Assembly: GCF_028372415.1 (NCBI RefSeq) | Contig: NC_092874.1 | Coordinates: 55,589,865 to 55,653,864, forward strand | DNA length: 64,000 bases | From: Notamacropus eugenii | Taxonomy: Eukaryota; Chordata; Mammalia; Diprotodontia; Macropodidae | Direction of reading: 5' to 3' | In this document: positions 45,395-56,445 of the stretch, piece after piece | How positions within the stretch are numbered: the first letter of the stretch is position 1 | How the letters are laid out: every line of letters starts with the position of its first letter | Program-made: the position numbers and the translations under genes | Notes under the pieces: generated by a model | The model's input: only the letters and a program-made list of their open reading frames with translations | Database searches by the model: none | What the model was told of the DNA's origin: nothing

Positions 45395-45640
45395 AAACAA
45401 CAGCTAGCATTTATACAGCACTTTGAAGTTTGCTCCATGCTTTCCAAATATTATCTCATTGGACCCTGGGAGGTAAGTACTAAATATTATCCCTGTTTTA
45501 CAGATAAGAAAACTGAGGCAAGCAGAAGGTTAAACAGCTTGCTCAGGGTCACACAGCAAGTGTCTTGATTTGAATTCAGGTCTTCCTGACTCCAGGTCCA
45601 GGGTTCTATATGCTTTGTCACCTGGCTACCTGAATGACTC
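45395..45640 (+). repeat. CORE-SINE/MIR-like element
   Basis: 'agctagcatttatacagcac', 'attatccctgttttacagat', 'gcttgctcagggtcacacag' and 'aggtcttcctgactccaggt' in consensus order. Confidence 0.75.
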
Positions 45641-46075
45641 TTCAACGTTCAACATTAACATAACATTAACATAATATTCAACATTCAAATGTCTAGCACT
45701 AGATAAGCTATGGCTGCCACTTTCATGTTAGACATTTTTCTAGTCCTAGCATATTATTCCCCAAATTAGAACACTTTCCCAATATGTCTAAAATCATGAT
45801 TTCAAAATTTTAAATAGATTTTTAAAATTTAAATTATTTTTATACCTACCTCCTACTCCTTGATGTAGTTTTCATATATGTCAAACTCAAGATGTCCACG
45901 AATCAGGGACTGATGTATGCTATTTTCATTACTAATACTAATTACTATCCTAAATTCTAATTCTATACTATTAAGTCAATATTCATGTAAGCATTATAGA
46001 AAGTTTTAGAGATGACATAATCATCCACATATTAGGAAGCCATTGCATTGGGCTCCTCGAAGCTGTATAATGGAA
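45641..46075. other. No recognised feature
   Basis: AT-rich. Short tandem block 'acattaacataa' at 45650-45675. Confidence 0.4.
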
Positions 46076-46079
46076 ATAG

Positions 46080-46560
46080 TTGTGAACTTAGAATCATAGC
46101 ACCATAGCATCATGGATTTAGCTCTAGAGAAGACCTTAGAAGCCGTCTAGTCCAACTCATTTTACAGATGAGAAAAATGAGGCCCAGAGAAGTTGAAAAT
46201 GACTTGCCTGTAAGTCACACAGCACTTGGGCTTACATTTCAGCTCTGCCACTATATTACCTGCACGATGTTTGATAAGTCAGTCAGCACTTCTGGATCTC
46301 AGTTTGCTATGTATAGAGTACTGATACCTGACTAATCAACCTCTGAGGTCCCTTTCCACACTGAATCTATGATCCCACATTCATGTAAAAGTGAATTCAC
46401 CTCTGAAAGAGGCACCAGGAGACCTGAGTTCTACCTATAGCTGTCCCACTGACTAATCATAATCACTCTCTGGGCCTCTCTTTCTGCATCTGTAAATCGA
46501 GGATGTTGAACAAGATTCTTACCTTCTCCAGTTCTCTTTAATCCTGCCATCTGTCTCCAA
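46080..46560 (+). repeat. Three MIR/CORE-SINE fragments in a row
   Basis: 46080-46235 ('gtctagtccaactcatttta'), 46240-46380 ('ggatctcagtttgctatgta', 'gaggtccctttccacactga') and 46395-46560 ('caggagacctgagttctacc', 'ctttctgcatctgtaaat'). All are in plus orientation. Confidence 0.65.
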
Positions 46561-46590
46561 AGGTTAGATTACTTACAGAAAATAAATCCC

Positions 46591-47115
46591 CACTATTGTG
46601 CTATAAGAAATGATAAACAGGAAGACTTCAGAGAGGCCTGGAAAGACTTATATGAACTGATGCTGAGTGAAAGGAGCAGAACCAGGAGAGCTTTGTACAC
46701 AGCAACAACCACAGTGTGCAAGGAATTTTTCTAGTAAACTCAGCATTTCATTGCAATGCAAGGACTTAAAAAATTCCCAATGGACTCTTGAGGTGACACA
46801 CTTTCCACATCCAGAGAAAGAACTATGGAATTGGATTGCAGAATGAAACAGACCATTTTCTTTTGTATTATGTTTTGTTTTGTTTTATTTTATGGTTTCT
46901 CTCATTCATTTTAATTCTTCTATGCAACATGACTAAGGTGAAAATGTATTTACTAGGAATATATGTGTAGAATCTGTATAAGATTGTACACCATCTCAGG
47001 GAGGGAGTGGGGAGGAAGGGAGAAAAGAGGGGAAGGGAGGGGAAAAAAATTTCTAAGATATATGGAAGTGATTGTAGAACACTGAAAACAAATAAAATAA
47101 TTTAATAAAAAAAAG
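46591..47115 (+). mobile_element. L1 3'-end insertion (5'-truncated)
   Basis: 'tattgtgctataagaaatga', 'gaactgatgctgagtgaaag', 'agcagaaccaggagag', 'gtgaaaatgtatttactagg', a G-rich block (46998-47045) and an A-rich tail. Near-repeats of 'agaaaataaatcccc' and 'agaaaaaaactcct' flank it. Confidence 0.85.
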
Positions 47116-47495
47116 AGAAAAAAACTCCTATGATAAGACGATAGAACTTTGAGGGTCTGCTGCTTTCTCAGTCCCTTCTCTTTCCTTTTAATTTCTCACC
47201 TCCACTTCAGAACAGAGTGACAGCTGTCATTATTATTTGTAAAGTGAGGGACTGCAGCTCGATAATCTCTTAGCTTCCTTCGATTTGTCAAGTACTGTGA
47301 TTCTATTTTTCTTAATGTTAGCAATAGTGTCTTACAACCACCACTCCTGTCCATCACAATTCCAGCATTTGGTCTGGCAGAACCTAAAATACACCACAAT
47401 GCTAAGCAAACCTGCAAATCAACAAAGCCCCTATCAGTACCAGTAATTTCTTCTTACACAAATAATCCCGGGACCATTGACTTTTGGAGGTAGGA
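47116..47495. other. No recognised feature
   Basis: Unique-looking sequence. Confidence 0.4.
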
Positions 47496-47499
47496 GTGT

Positions 47500-47670
47500 T
47501 CTAACAAAGCATTGTATTCAGCCTCCTTGTTTTAGTTTTTGAGAGAATTGAGTCCCAGAGGATTGATGTGCTGTGTCCCACGTCACAGAGATACTTTCAG
47601 AATGGAGACTAGAATCCAGGTCTCCTGATTTGCATTCCTAGACACCCTACCGTGTAGCTTCAGCCTAAAA
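47500..47670 (+). repeat. MIR-like fragment
   Basis: 'cacgtcacagagatactttc', 'agactagaatccaggtctcc' and 'cctaccgtgtagct' follow the MIR/CORE-SINE pattern. Confidence 0.5.
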
Positions 47671-47869
47671 ATCTCTTAGATCCCTCCTCTTCATTCTGCG
47701 TATCTTACAAGTGCCTTTGGACTAAAACAATAAAATCTAGTGCATTTAAAGGTAATAGGACAGGCAGACCAAGGAGTTGGTGACATCCTTTATATAGTTA
47801 GAGGTAACTACTGGATCAGATTAGTGTACAGGAACTGATGATACTGACAACAAAAATGATAGCATTTTG

Positions 47870-48945
47870 GTATTTTTATAGTTATCACCCAACCCTCTCC
47901 TTCCCCTTTCTATGCCTCCCCCCTCCTGACTTTGCTGACATTGAGAGCAACGCCATCCTCCCAGTCCTCCAGGGTCACAGCCCATTGTTTTCTCGCTATT
48001 TCTCAACACCACACAATCTTTTGCCAAGGCCTGACAATTTCCCCTTTGCAACATCTCTCAAATACTCCTTCTCTCCTCTAATACTGACACGACCCTGTTG
48101 CAGATCCTCATCACCTCTCATCTGGACTATTTCAGTGACCTGGCAGGTCTGGTAGATTCTGTAGTAGTAGTAGTGGTGGTGGTGGTGGTGGTGGTGGGGT
48201 GGTGGTGGTAGCAGTAGTACTGGTGGTGGTGGTGGTGGTGGTGGTGGTGATGGTGGTGGTGGTGGTGGTAGTAGTAGTAGCAGTAGTGGTGGTGGTGGTA
48301 GTAGTACTAGTAGAAGTAGTGGTAGTAGTGGTAGTAGTAGTAGTAGTAATAGTAGCAGTAGTAGCTGATAGGTCTACTGACCTACAAACTGTTCCCCACT
48401 CTGATCTACCTTCCATGTCACCCCTACTCAACTAGTTCCACTGGCTCCCTATCACCTTCATGATCAAATAAAAAATCCTGTTTGACATTCAAAGCTCTCT
48501 GTAACTTAGTCCCACTGTACTTTTCCAGTCTTCTTACATCTTTACTCCTTGACATTGGATACATTGCCATCCAGTGATGCTGGTCCCCTTCTGTTCCTTG
48601 AACAAGCCGTTCATTCTCTTGACTTGGGGAATTCTGTAGCTGCCCCCCATGCCTGGACTCCTCTCTCTCCTCATCTCCACCTCCTGGTTTCCCTTAAGTC
48701 CCAACTAAAACCCCATCTTCTGCAAGAAGCCTTTCTCAAATGCTCTTAATTCTAGTGCCTTTTCTATTAGTTATTTTCTATTTTTCCTATATGTAGCCTA
48801 TCTCTACATATGTTTGCTTATTATCCCTCCTGTTAGATTGTGAGTTCACTGAGGGCAAGAACTATTTTTCACCTTTCCTTGCATGCCTAGCCCTTAGTAC
48901 AGTGCCTGGCACAGAGCAGGTACTTAATAAATGTTTATTGACTGA
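47870..48945 (+). mobile_element. L2 LINE 3' region, interrupted by a microsatellite
   Basis: Classic L2 3' order: 'cctcatcacctctcatctgg' and 'actatttcagtgacctggca', [GTR microsatellite], 'ccactggctccctatcacct', 'atcaaataaaaaatcctg', 'ccccatgcctggactcctct', 'ttgtgagttcactgagggca', 'cagtgcctggcacagagcag', 'taataaatgtttattgactg'. It covers the end of the ORF and the 3' UTR. Confidence 0.8.
48158..48366 (+). repeat. (GTR)n imperfect microsatellite, G-rich
   Basis: About 200 bp of GTG/GTA triplets with rare changes, inserted between two halves of the L2 fragment. The many GG runs on the plus strand could allow G-quadruplex formation. Runs of Val (plus) and Thr (minus) codons in it are not genes. 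Confidence 0.95.
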
Positions 48946-48954
48946 GCAACTGGC

Positions 48955-49140
48955 ATTAATATAGTGCTTTAAGATTTGCAAAGTATGTTACAAATATTAT
49001 CACAACTCTGGGAATAGGTGCCACGAGAAAACTGAGTCAGAAAGAACTTAATTTTTACTTAGGGTCACATAGCTACTAAATTTCTGAGGCTGGATTCAAA
49101 TTCAGGTCTTCCTGACTTTGGTTTCGTGTTATATCCTCCA
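48955..49140 (+). repeat. CORE-SINE/MIR-like element
   Basis: 'atatagtgctttaagatttg', 'agggtcacatagctactaaa' and 'ttcaaattcaggtcttcctg'. Confidence 0.65.
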
Positions 49141-49480
49141 CACCACCTGAAGAGAATTATAAGAGTTTTAGAATCATTCCCCACAATAGTAGCCATGCGG
49201 GGCAAGGGGAATTGGCTAAAGGTCAGGAACAAGGGCAGGAATGCTGAGCTGCCAGTGGTCATTGTATTAACATATTTTGGAGAAAAATTAAAGATGGACT
49301 CTGAGGATGCCATTCAACCAATTAGAATGAGAAATTCTTTAGGAAATATGTACAATATGCCAGTTAAGGAAAACACTAACTCACTGTAATAAAGGTAAAA
49401 AATGATATTTTATTGGAAGCACAATGATAAAGAAAAAGCAATGACTGAGGAAATGGATTGAGAACTCATCTATGACAACT
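49141..49480. other. No recognised feature
   Basis: Short overlapping frames without motifs. Confidence 0.4.
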
Positions 49481-49484
49481 TCTA

Positions 49485-49690
49485 CTTAGGTGATCGTTAG
49501 GTAAGTCATTTAACTTCTCTGGATTTCTGTTTCTTCATCTGTAAAATGAAGGCACCATGCATACATAGTATAGTAGAACGAGCCCTGGCTCTGTAATCTG
49601 AGGAGCTGGATTCAAATTTCCACCTATGAAAATTACTACTTGTATGATCATTGGGTAAATCACAATCTCCCAGAGCAGTAGATCTCAAAC
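49485..49690 (+). repeat. MIR fragments
   Basis: 'taagtcatttaacttctctg' and 'cttcatctgtaaaatgaagg', then a second partial unit with 'gagccctggctctgtaatct'. Confidence 0.6.
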
Positions 49691-50025
49691 TTCTTGGCAG
49701 CAATATTACACTCTTGAAAATTATTGAGGACTCCAAAGAGCTTTTGTTTATGAGGACTTTATATACAAATATATCATATTAGAAAGTAACATCTATAACT
49801 TTTAAAATATTTAAAATAATAACTAACATATTAAGATAAATAAACATTTTAAATTAAAAATAATTAGTTTTTCAAAAAATATGAATAGAATTTTATATTT
49901 TTACAAATCTCTTTAATATCTGGTTTACTAGAAAATAGTTGCTTTTTATGTTTCTTAAATCTGCTTTTGCATTTAATCTGTTTCTTCAGCTGTAAAATGG
50001 GGGCTCTCGGGGTTGTTGTGAGGAT
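49691..50025. repeat. Ancient interspersed repeat and MIR end
   Basis: 'gtagatctcaaacttcttgg', 'actccaaagagcttttgttt', 'caaatctctttaatatctgg' form an old mammalian repeat I recognise but cannot name safely. A MIR end ('cagctgtaaaatgggg', 'gggttgttgtgaggattg') follows directly. Confidence 0.5.
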
Positions 50026-50467
50026 TGTCAACTGGACTGAACTGGCCTCTAACCTGCGGATGGTTGGAGCCAAACAGAGCAGGCTAGAGACAGGAGCATC
50101 AGTAATCAAACAGAAGTTTAATGTCAAAGTGCAAGCAAGGTCCCCCCTAGCGGGGGGACCCACTTTAGTGGGGCAGAACCTTGATTTATGTACTTGTGGC
50201 TAGACAAAGAGTCAAACAGCATAGTGTAGCAACAGTACTGAGGCACAACAGCAACAGTGAGGCAGGGTTGTCTAGTGACAAAAAGTCCCTTCATAGCAGG
50301 GCTTCATGTCCCAGTCTGCTAGTGCTTGACCAAGATATGGTTCTAGAAGGTAAGTGCAAAAGATTGCTATTATGCCAAGCTCTTGCTATTATGCCAAGCT
50401 CAGGGCATAGCTTGTTTGTTGGACCTTAGTTCTGGAAAACAGGGTGTCTCCCAGTAGTATCTTCACA
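50026..50467 (-). mobile_element. Family-B ERV LTR
   Basis: 442 bp. In element orientation it starts TGTGAAGATA and ends CAGTTGACA. Homologous throughout to 8475-8915 in the opposite orientation. Next to its 5' edge is the polypurine tract (on the minus strand about 50468-50480, aaaagggggga), so this is the 3' LTR of a minus-strand provirus. Confidence 0.85.
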
Positions 50468-52600
50468 TTCCCCCCTTTTGGCCAAAGGGAGCAAGTCTGA
50501 AAGAAACCTTACCTTTCTGGCCAATAAAAGAGAAGCCGATAGAAGTCAAGAGGCCAGTTGGGCCAGGACAAGATGTCCAGTTAAATAAGTCTTCTCTAGC
50601 CATTGTTTGCTTACAAGCAAAAAAGAGAGACAGAGACCAAGAATGTAGAGGGAGAAAATGCCAACACATGCTTCAGTCAGGGCCTTGGTGATTGGGCACA
50701 TAACAAAAGGAAAGAGGAAAAATAAACTAGGACAGTGTAAGCTCTCTTCCAGGATCTTGGGACAGCTATCTCCTCTGGATGTTGGCTGCTTCTGGGTCCA
50801 TACCAGGTTCCTGGAGAGTTCTGCAATCCACTCAGGAGCCAAATCTTTCTTCAGATGATCCAGGAGTCCACACCGACAAGTTTGGCAGCTAGGGGAGTAG
50901 TCTGAAGGACCTGTCAGGAGCCCGTAGAGAAAACTTCTTGCATCAATCTTTGAATCTGAGTTTCTGGTCAGCACAACATGGGTCCTTAGTTAAGGATCTC
51001 CAAACACATAGAAATGATCCAGTTTCCCAGCAACACAGGGCTAGGTTCAAACAAAGCAGTAAAGTTTTCTCACAATTCCTATAATTGTATAATTACATTG
51101 TCACATACAGTTAGAAGTCTCACAATGGACTAGTTCTCAGAAGAGAGATTTACATGTCACCAGGGTCACCAAGAAAACTTAAACATAGCTAAAATTAAGT
51201 CTCTGTATTTTAGTGACCCATTTTCAATATCCGTTTTACCAGCACATTTTGAGTCCCAGATATCTCATGTAGTTATCTGATCCCTAGATATTTTGTCCTG
51301 GACAATATGCTTATTGTCAGGACTACTCTAAAAGGGGTTTCTACTTCTCTGGTTCCAAATCTAGAGGTTTCTAGATAATTCTGCTAGTAATGTCATTTAA
51401 ATTTGGTTCTCCAATTTTGAAATTTCAGAGAACTTTAGTTTATATACCATCTGCTGTTTCTATCTTTACCTAAGTCTTAGAACAATGAAGCTCTGAATCT
51501 TGACATTTACTTTTAAAACATTTTTATAAAATCTAATCCTTACTTTTCGTTAAAACAAATTCTACAGAGTGGTACCCCAAAACTTACTAAGGTATTTCAG
51601 AAGGGCGTGAGTTCCTGGAATTACCTCAAGGTCCCAGTAGTTTTCCCTTGTAATCTTAAAGATTCATCTTCAAACTCCTTAATCTGCTAAAATGTTTTAG
51701 TAGTTCCAGAAACTGTGATTTTTTTTTCTCTTCTCTTATAGTCTAATCTCCCTTGGAAAACTTAAAGCGGGAGTTCATCCTGCTTATTGGGACAATTGGT
51801 TCAACTATGAAAGTTTATTAATCTTTCCCAGTGTTCTACACTCTCTGGTTACAGCCCTTAGAAGTTTTTCTGGATGGCTGCATTTTAAAACTTTCTAGTT
51901 AACAGAATCTAGTTCACAACAGAAACAAGACACAGACATTTTACATTTTACAAAGACACAAACACAGACAAAATGACAAGACAGATAAAAACAGACACAG
52001 ATTGAGCACTTACAATCCATACAGAGGCACATGGTTACTAAGGCATGCAGCTTCAACTTTATAGAAGCATGCAGTTTAAAAAACAAAAGAGGTCTAAGAG
52101 GCATGCTGTTACAGTTTTACAGAAGTGTGCAGTAAAAACAAACAAACCAACCAAAAAACAGCAGAGGCACACAGGGAGACCAATTAATAGATGCATGCAC
52201 TTTAGGAAAGGATATTCTTACTGGAATGATCTGAGACAAACTGAGTCACTGGAGGGGCCCTGGAGTTTTCCTCACAAAGAATGGTGAGCTCAACCAAGGC
52301 AGGAACAAGATTATGGTTGCTCTCTGACTCTTCTGAAGTTCCAGATTCACTTGTTCTATGCACTATTGTAGAGGGACCTTTGAACAGTTGTTGAGTTGTT
52401 CAGCTAGTCATCTTGGTTGCATGGAGTTGAGCTTTGGGGGGAAATGGTATCTAGTTAATTATGGGAGTTTTTCAAATAAAAAAGAATAACATAAATAGGA
52501 AGGGCTGGAGGGGATAACCTAATCTTACTTAGAATCTGACTTTCTAAATATAAAAAGCAGCATCATTACATGTACCCTTGACTGGACCTACAGCATCTCT
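50468..52600 (-). mobile_element. Family-B ERV internal region (partial provirus)
   Basis: 50468-50840 matches 8105-8474, and 51480-51905 matches 1209-1645, both in reverse orientation. A 142-codon open frame (50974-50546 on the minus strand) shares its reading with the frame at 8249-8449. It is Cys-containing with hydrophobic segments, but I cannot assign it to a named ERV gene. The 5' limit near 52600 is a guess. No 5' LTR was found. Confidence 0.6.
52020..52205. repeat. Imperfect tandem repeat, about 60-bp unit
   Basis: Successive units share 'aggcatgc' and 'agaagcatgcagttta'-type clauses (around 52045, 52065, 52100, 52120 and 52190). It is embedded in the ERV interior. Confidence 0.55.
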
Positions 52601-52702
52601 GTCAGTCTCTCAGCACCCTGGAAGCTTCACCAGTCTCTGTGTGTTCTTAACTGAATAAGGAGTTTTGCCAGGAGGAATCACTGAGTCAGTTCTAGATCAG
52701 GG

Positions 52703-52835
52703 CTGGGAATCTGTGGCCTATAGGCCACCTGTGGCCCTCTAGGTCCTCCCCTTGACTGAATCCAAACTTCACGGAACAAATCCCCTTAATAAAAATTTGG
52801 ATTTTGATGGAATTATTATTTAATATTATTATTGT
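52703..52835 (+). mobile_element. hAT-like miniature element, left half
   Basis: 'cagggctgggaatctgtggc', 'gtggccctctaggtcctc' and 'tgaatccaaacttcacg' match one arm of a palindromic marsupial DNA element. The right arm is missing, ending in a (TTA)n stretch at 52815-52845. Confidence 0.55.
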
Positions 52836-52879
52836 TATTATTAAAAGCAAGTAGATACAACGGGCTATGTCAGAAATGT

Positions 52880-53300
52880 ACCTTCCAGAATGGGATGATT
52901 TACATGATTGACTTCCTTGGGATATATATGTTTATTAGCAATATCATGGGACGGCAGACAAAAGAATGGGAGGGGAAGAAGACTTGTATGAACTGGTACA
53001 GACTGAAGATAAGCACAGCCGGGATAACAATGTACACAATGACTCCAAGAATGTGTATGAGCAAACAAAACAAAAGCAAACAGACATAATAAACTGAATG
53101 TTGCATAATTATAATGTTCCAGCTTGGCCCTGAAGAAGAAAGGAGGAAATAGAGAAGTGGAGGATTATATTGTTAGATATGATAGTCGGTTACATTAGTT
53201 TAGCTGAAATGCCATTGCCACACCCCCTCCCAAAACAGGGCATAGCTCCCTGGGGGAGGGCAAAGGGATATAATTGGAAATGAAGGTGATGTCAAAACAG
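52880..53300 (+). mobile_element. L1 3'-end fragment, divergent subfamily
   Basis: 'gacttgtatgaactggtaca' and 'aacaatgtacacaatgactc' resemble the tRNA-free L1 3' tails at 46620 and 62990, followed by 'ttccagcttggccctgaaga', a clause of another L1 3' UTR subfamily. Confidence 0.55.
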
Positions 53301-53895
53301 AAGATAGCTATGAAAAAATACTTCTAATGTGATTTCTAACCTATTTCTTATTTTTGTAGGTGTTGAAGCCATAATAAGAGCATCCAGAACAGCATTCCAT
53401 CTGTTTGATAGTGTTTGAGGTATTAAGTGAGAGAGACAGAGAGTGTAATTTGCTGTACCAAGTAGTACCATTGCCCCAACCACAAATTCTGCATAGCATG
53501 GCAAGCAACAAATTATTTGAGGAAGTGGGGTAGGTCGCCATTACGAGTGAAGATCTCCTTGTACTCAGTACTATTGCTTGTTCTTTTCTTGTGATGTAAC
53601 AAACCATTTGCACCCCAGTTACTCCAGGGTACTGTGTCTTCTAGATAGCAATGACAGATTTCAATGATCTCAGTCTAGCATTCTGTGCCCAGGAGTCAGG
53701 TTGAGCAATGCAGAGTATTATCCGATGAACTAAAATGTGTTCGTTCATGTGAAATGTTATCACTTGAATTGATTTTGAAAGTAAATTGTTAAACAAGTTC
53801 AAAGATGATGAAAGAGCTCAATAAAAAAACCAGGGTAAGGGTAAGACTCAACATATTTGAGTCTGACAAGCATTCATTAAGCCTCTACTCTCTGT
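53301..53895. other. No recognised feature
   Basis: Short frames only. Confidence 0.4.
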
Positions 53896-53901
53896 AAGGT
53901 A

Positions 53902-54138
53902 GGGCAGCTAAGTGGTACAGTGGGTAGAGTACCCATCCTTATGAGTTCAATTCTGGGCTCAGACACTAGCTGTGTAACCTTGAACAAGTCACTTCACCAT
54001 GTTTGCCTCACCTTCCTCATCTGTAAAATGCGCTGGAGAAGGAAATGGCAAATCACTTGGTATCCTTGCCAAAAAAAGACACAGAACCCTAATGGGGTCT
54101 CAAAGAATTAGACATGACTGAAATGACTCAACCACAAT
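53902..54138 (+). repeat. tRNA-headed CORE-SINE (MON1 type)
   Basis: 'gggcagctaagtggtacagt', 'atgagttcaattctgggctc', 'tcatctgtaaaatgcgctgg', 'gagaaggaaatggcaaatca' and an A-rich end 'gactgaaatgactcaacca'. Complete, with A- and B-box-like head. Confidence 0.85.
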
Positions 54139-54239
54139 GCGTAAGATACTACATTGACCCTGAGAATACAAAGACAAAACAAACACCAGAGTCTGCTCTA
54201 AAAGAATTTACATTCTTCTGATGAAAACGTATGTCCAGA

Positions 54240-54365
54240 GACAGTCAGTCAACAATCATTTATGAGTCTCCTACTATGTACTAGAGCCTTTGCTAAGCCC
54301 TGGTGATACAAATAAAAATAAAAGTTAGTCTCTGCTCTCAGGGAGCTTATAGTCTAATGGGAGTG
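54240..54365 (+). repeat. Ancient SINE-like fragment
   Basis: 'cctactatgtactagagcct', 'tctgctctcagggagcttat' and 'agtctaatggg'. Confidence 0.55.
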
Positions 54366-54439
54366 AACGTGTAAGCAAATACGATACACACAGATATGTA
54401 CAAATAAGATACATATAGATATATGCAGATTATACATAT

Positions 54440-55085
54440 GCTGGATAAACTGGAAATTAGCAACAGAAAGAAGGCATTAGTATTAAGAAAAATCAGGAAA
54501 GCCTTCTTGCAGAAAATGGGATTTTATCATAGACTTGATGGAAACCAAGAAAGTTGGAAAGTCAAAATGAAAAAGGAGATCCTTCTAGGGCTTGGGGAAG
54601 AGCAAATGAAAATCCCCAGAGTTAGGAGACAGAGTTCCATTGTGCAAGGTACAGCAAAGAAGTCTCTGTCCTTGGATCACAGAGTATTTGGTGTGTGTGT
54701 TGGGGATAGAGGGACGGACAGTAGGGAAAAGAGGAGATCACACTGTTCCTCATTTTCCTTTTTTTCCAGATCCTACCAAAATCATTGATTTTTCAGGAAA
54801 AGGCACTAATGACTGCAGGAATAAAAAAAAAGCCCCATGTAGAAGGTAGTGCTTGAGCCCAACCCTGGAGGAAATTAAGTATTCTAAGAGGTAGAAGTGA
54901 GGAGAGAGTACAGTCTAAGAATGCAAATGCCCTGGGATGGGAAATGAGAAACAGTGAGGTAACACATACCTTAGGATAGGTGAAGAGAAGTCATATAGAA
55001 GTCCTGGAAAGGTAGGTGGGGGCCACGTTGTAAAGGTCTTTAAATGCCAAGAAGATGAGTTTATATTTCATCCTAGCTAGGGGCC
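54440..55085. repeat. Ancient mammalian interspersed repeat, class uncertain
   Basis: 'tagtgcttgagcccaaccct', 'ccacgttgtaaaggtcttta' and 'aatgccaagaagatgagttt' are familiar from an old mammal-wide repeat also seen at 44200-44510. The frames inside are not genes. Confidence 0.4.
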
Positions 55086-55134
55086 AAAATGCTTATCGAA
55101 TAAATTGATATTATTCTAATAGAATTAAGTAAGA

Positions 55135-55345
55135 ATGTAAGGGCAGGGATTGCTTTGTTTTTTCTTTCTTTGCCCAGAATCTAGCATAATACCTGGTACA
55201 CAGTAGGCACTTAATAAATGTTTGCTGCCCAGAAATGAATTGAGTCAATCAATCAATCAATCAATCAGTCTACCAGTTTTTGTTAAGCGCTTTCTATGTG
55301 CCAGACATTGTGTTAGGCTCTAGGGATACAAATGGGATGAATGAA
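55135..55345 (+). repeat. L2 3' end, (TCAA)n and SINE-like fragment
   Basis: 'taagggcagggattgctttg', 'cagtaggcacttaataaatg', then (AATC)n at 55245-55266, then 'gcgctttctatgtgccagac'. Confidence 0.65.
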
Positions 55346-55730
55346 GTGATCTCTCCAGAACTGAATTGCATTGATACCCAATGTGTCCTAATGTAAATTC
55401 TACTATGAAGGACCAGCAACAGTAGTTAAGAGCCACCAGGAGTCCCAAGAACCAACAGCTCTGGTTCTCTTTAAATCATTTGTGGAAGACCTAAAGTGCC
55501 ATTAACACATAAAAGCAGAACTTCCTGGTTTAAAGAAAGCAACACTATGTTGTCTTTCCTAGGAATATTATCTCATGGTCTAAGGCCACAATTCAGAAAA
55601 CTCAAATGTTTAATTTAGTAATTTGTGTTAAACTTTGACATAGATCCAATTGGAAATGGGCAAAAATCCATCTTAGTTCATTCAGCACTAAGAGACAATA
55701 AGAAAATAACCAATATCTGTAACTACTATA
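55346..55730. other. No recognised feature
   Basis: Unique-looking sequence. Confidence 0.4.
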
Positions 55731-55734
55731 AGTA

Positions 55735-55935
55735 ATGAAAGCTAACATTTATATGTCTCATTTTAGCCTTACAATAACCATGAGGCGGGGGCTTCGGGTA
55801 CTATCCCCATGTTAGAGATGCAGAAGCTGAGGACCACGGAGGCGAAGCGATGTGGCCAACATCACACAATTAACTAGTCTATGTTTGAGGCAAGAGTCAA
55901 CACGACTGTCTTCTGACTTCCCTGCCCTTTAAGTT
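55735..55935 (+). repeat. CORE-SINE/MIR-like fragment
   Basis: 'gctaacatttatatgtctca', 'gttagagatgcagaagctga' and 'atcacacaattaactagtct'. Confidence 0.55.
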
Positions 55936-56175
55936 TGGAAATAAGCCAGCTGAAGTCTAGCAATGATTTCGCTAAAAAAAGACGGCCTCAAACATGTAAA
56001 CTAGGCTCTGATTCATTTATTGCTTTCAAATTAATTTGGGGTAGGGGAGAGGTGGTAAATGTCTAAGGATGCCCTCTGCTTAAAACAGAAAGTTTGAAAT
56101 AGTAATAATGGCTCCTGTTTTTAACTAGGTATTAATCACTAAGCAGCGTACAGTTAGTAATTACCCACAGCGTAA
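55936..56175. other. No recognised feature
   Basis: Unique-looking sequence. Confidence 0.4.
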
Positions 56176-56177
56176 TG

Positions 56178-56445
56178 ATAGTAGCTGTCATTTATATAGC
56201 GCTCCCTATGTGCGCTATATATGCAGAGCAGTTTACAGATATCCCATTTGCCTTACAATAATGCTGGGAGGCAATTGTTGTTATACCTCCATTTTACAGA
56301 TGAGGAAACTGAGGGAGACAAAGGTTAAATGACTTGCCCAGGGTCACACATCTAATAAGTGTCTGAGACCTGATTTAAGCTCAGTCTTCCCAACTCCAGG
56401 TCTACCATGCTGAGTTCTATGGCACCTCCTAGCTGCTACTTGCTG
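56178..56445 (+). repeat. CORE-SINE/MIR-like element, nearly complete
   Basis: 'catttatatagcgctcccta', 'cattttacagatgaggaaac', 'gacttgcccagggtcacaca', 'aactccaggtctaccatgct' and 'cacctcctagctgc'. Confidence 0.8.

Noticed and set aside
48132..48435. Thr-rich and Val-rich frames
   Set aside because: Products of the (GTR)n microsatellite read on the two strands.
50546..50974. 142-codon frame as an intact retroviral gene
   Set aside because: Partial frame in a degraded ERV. No recognised domain, so left as an unassigned part of the element.
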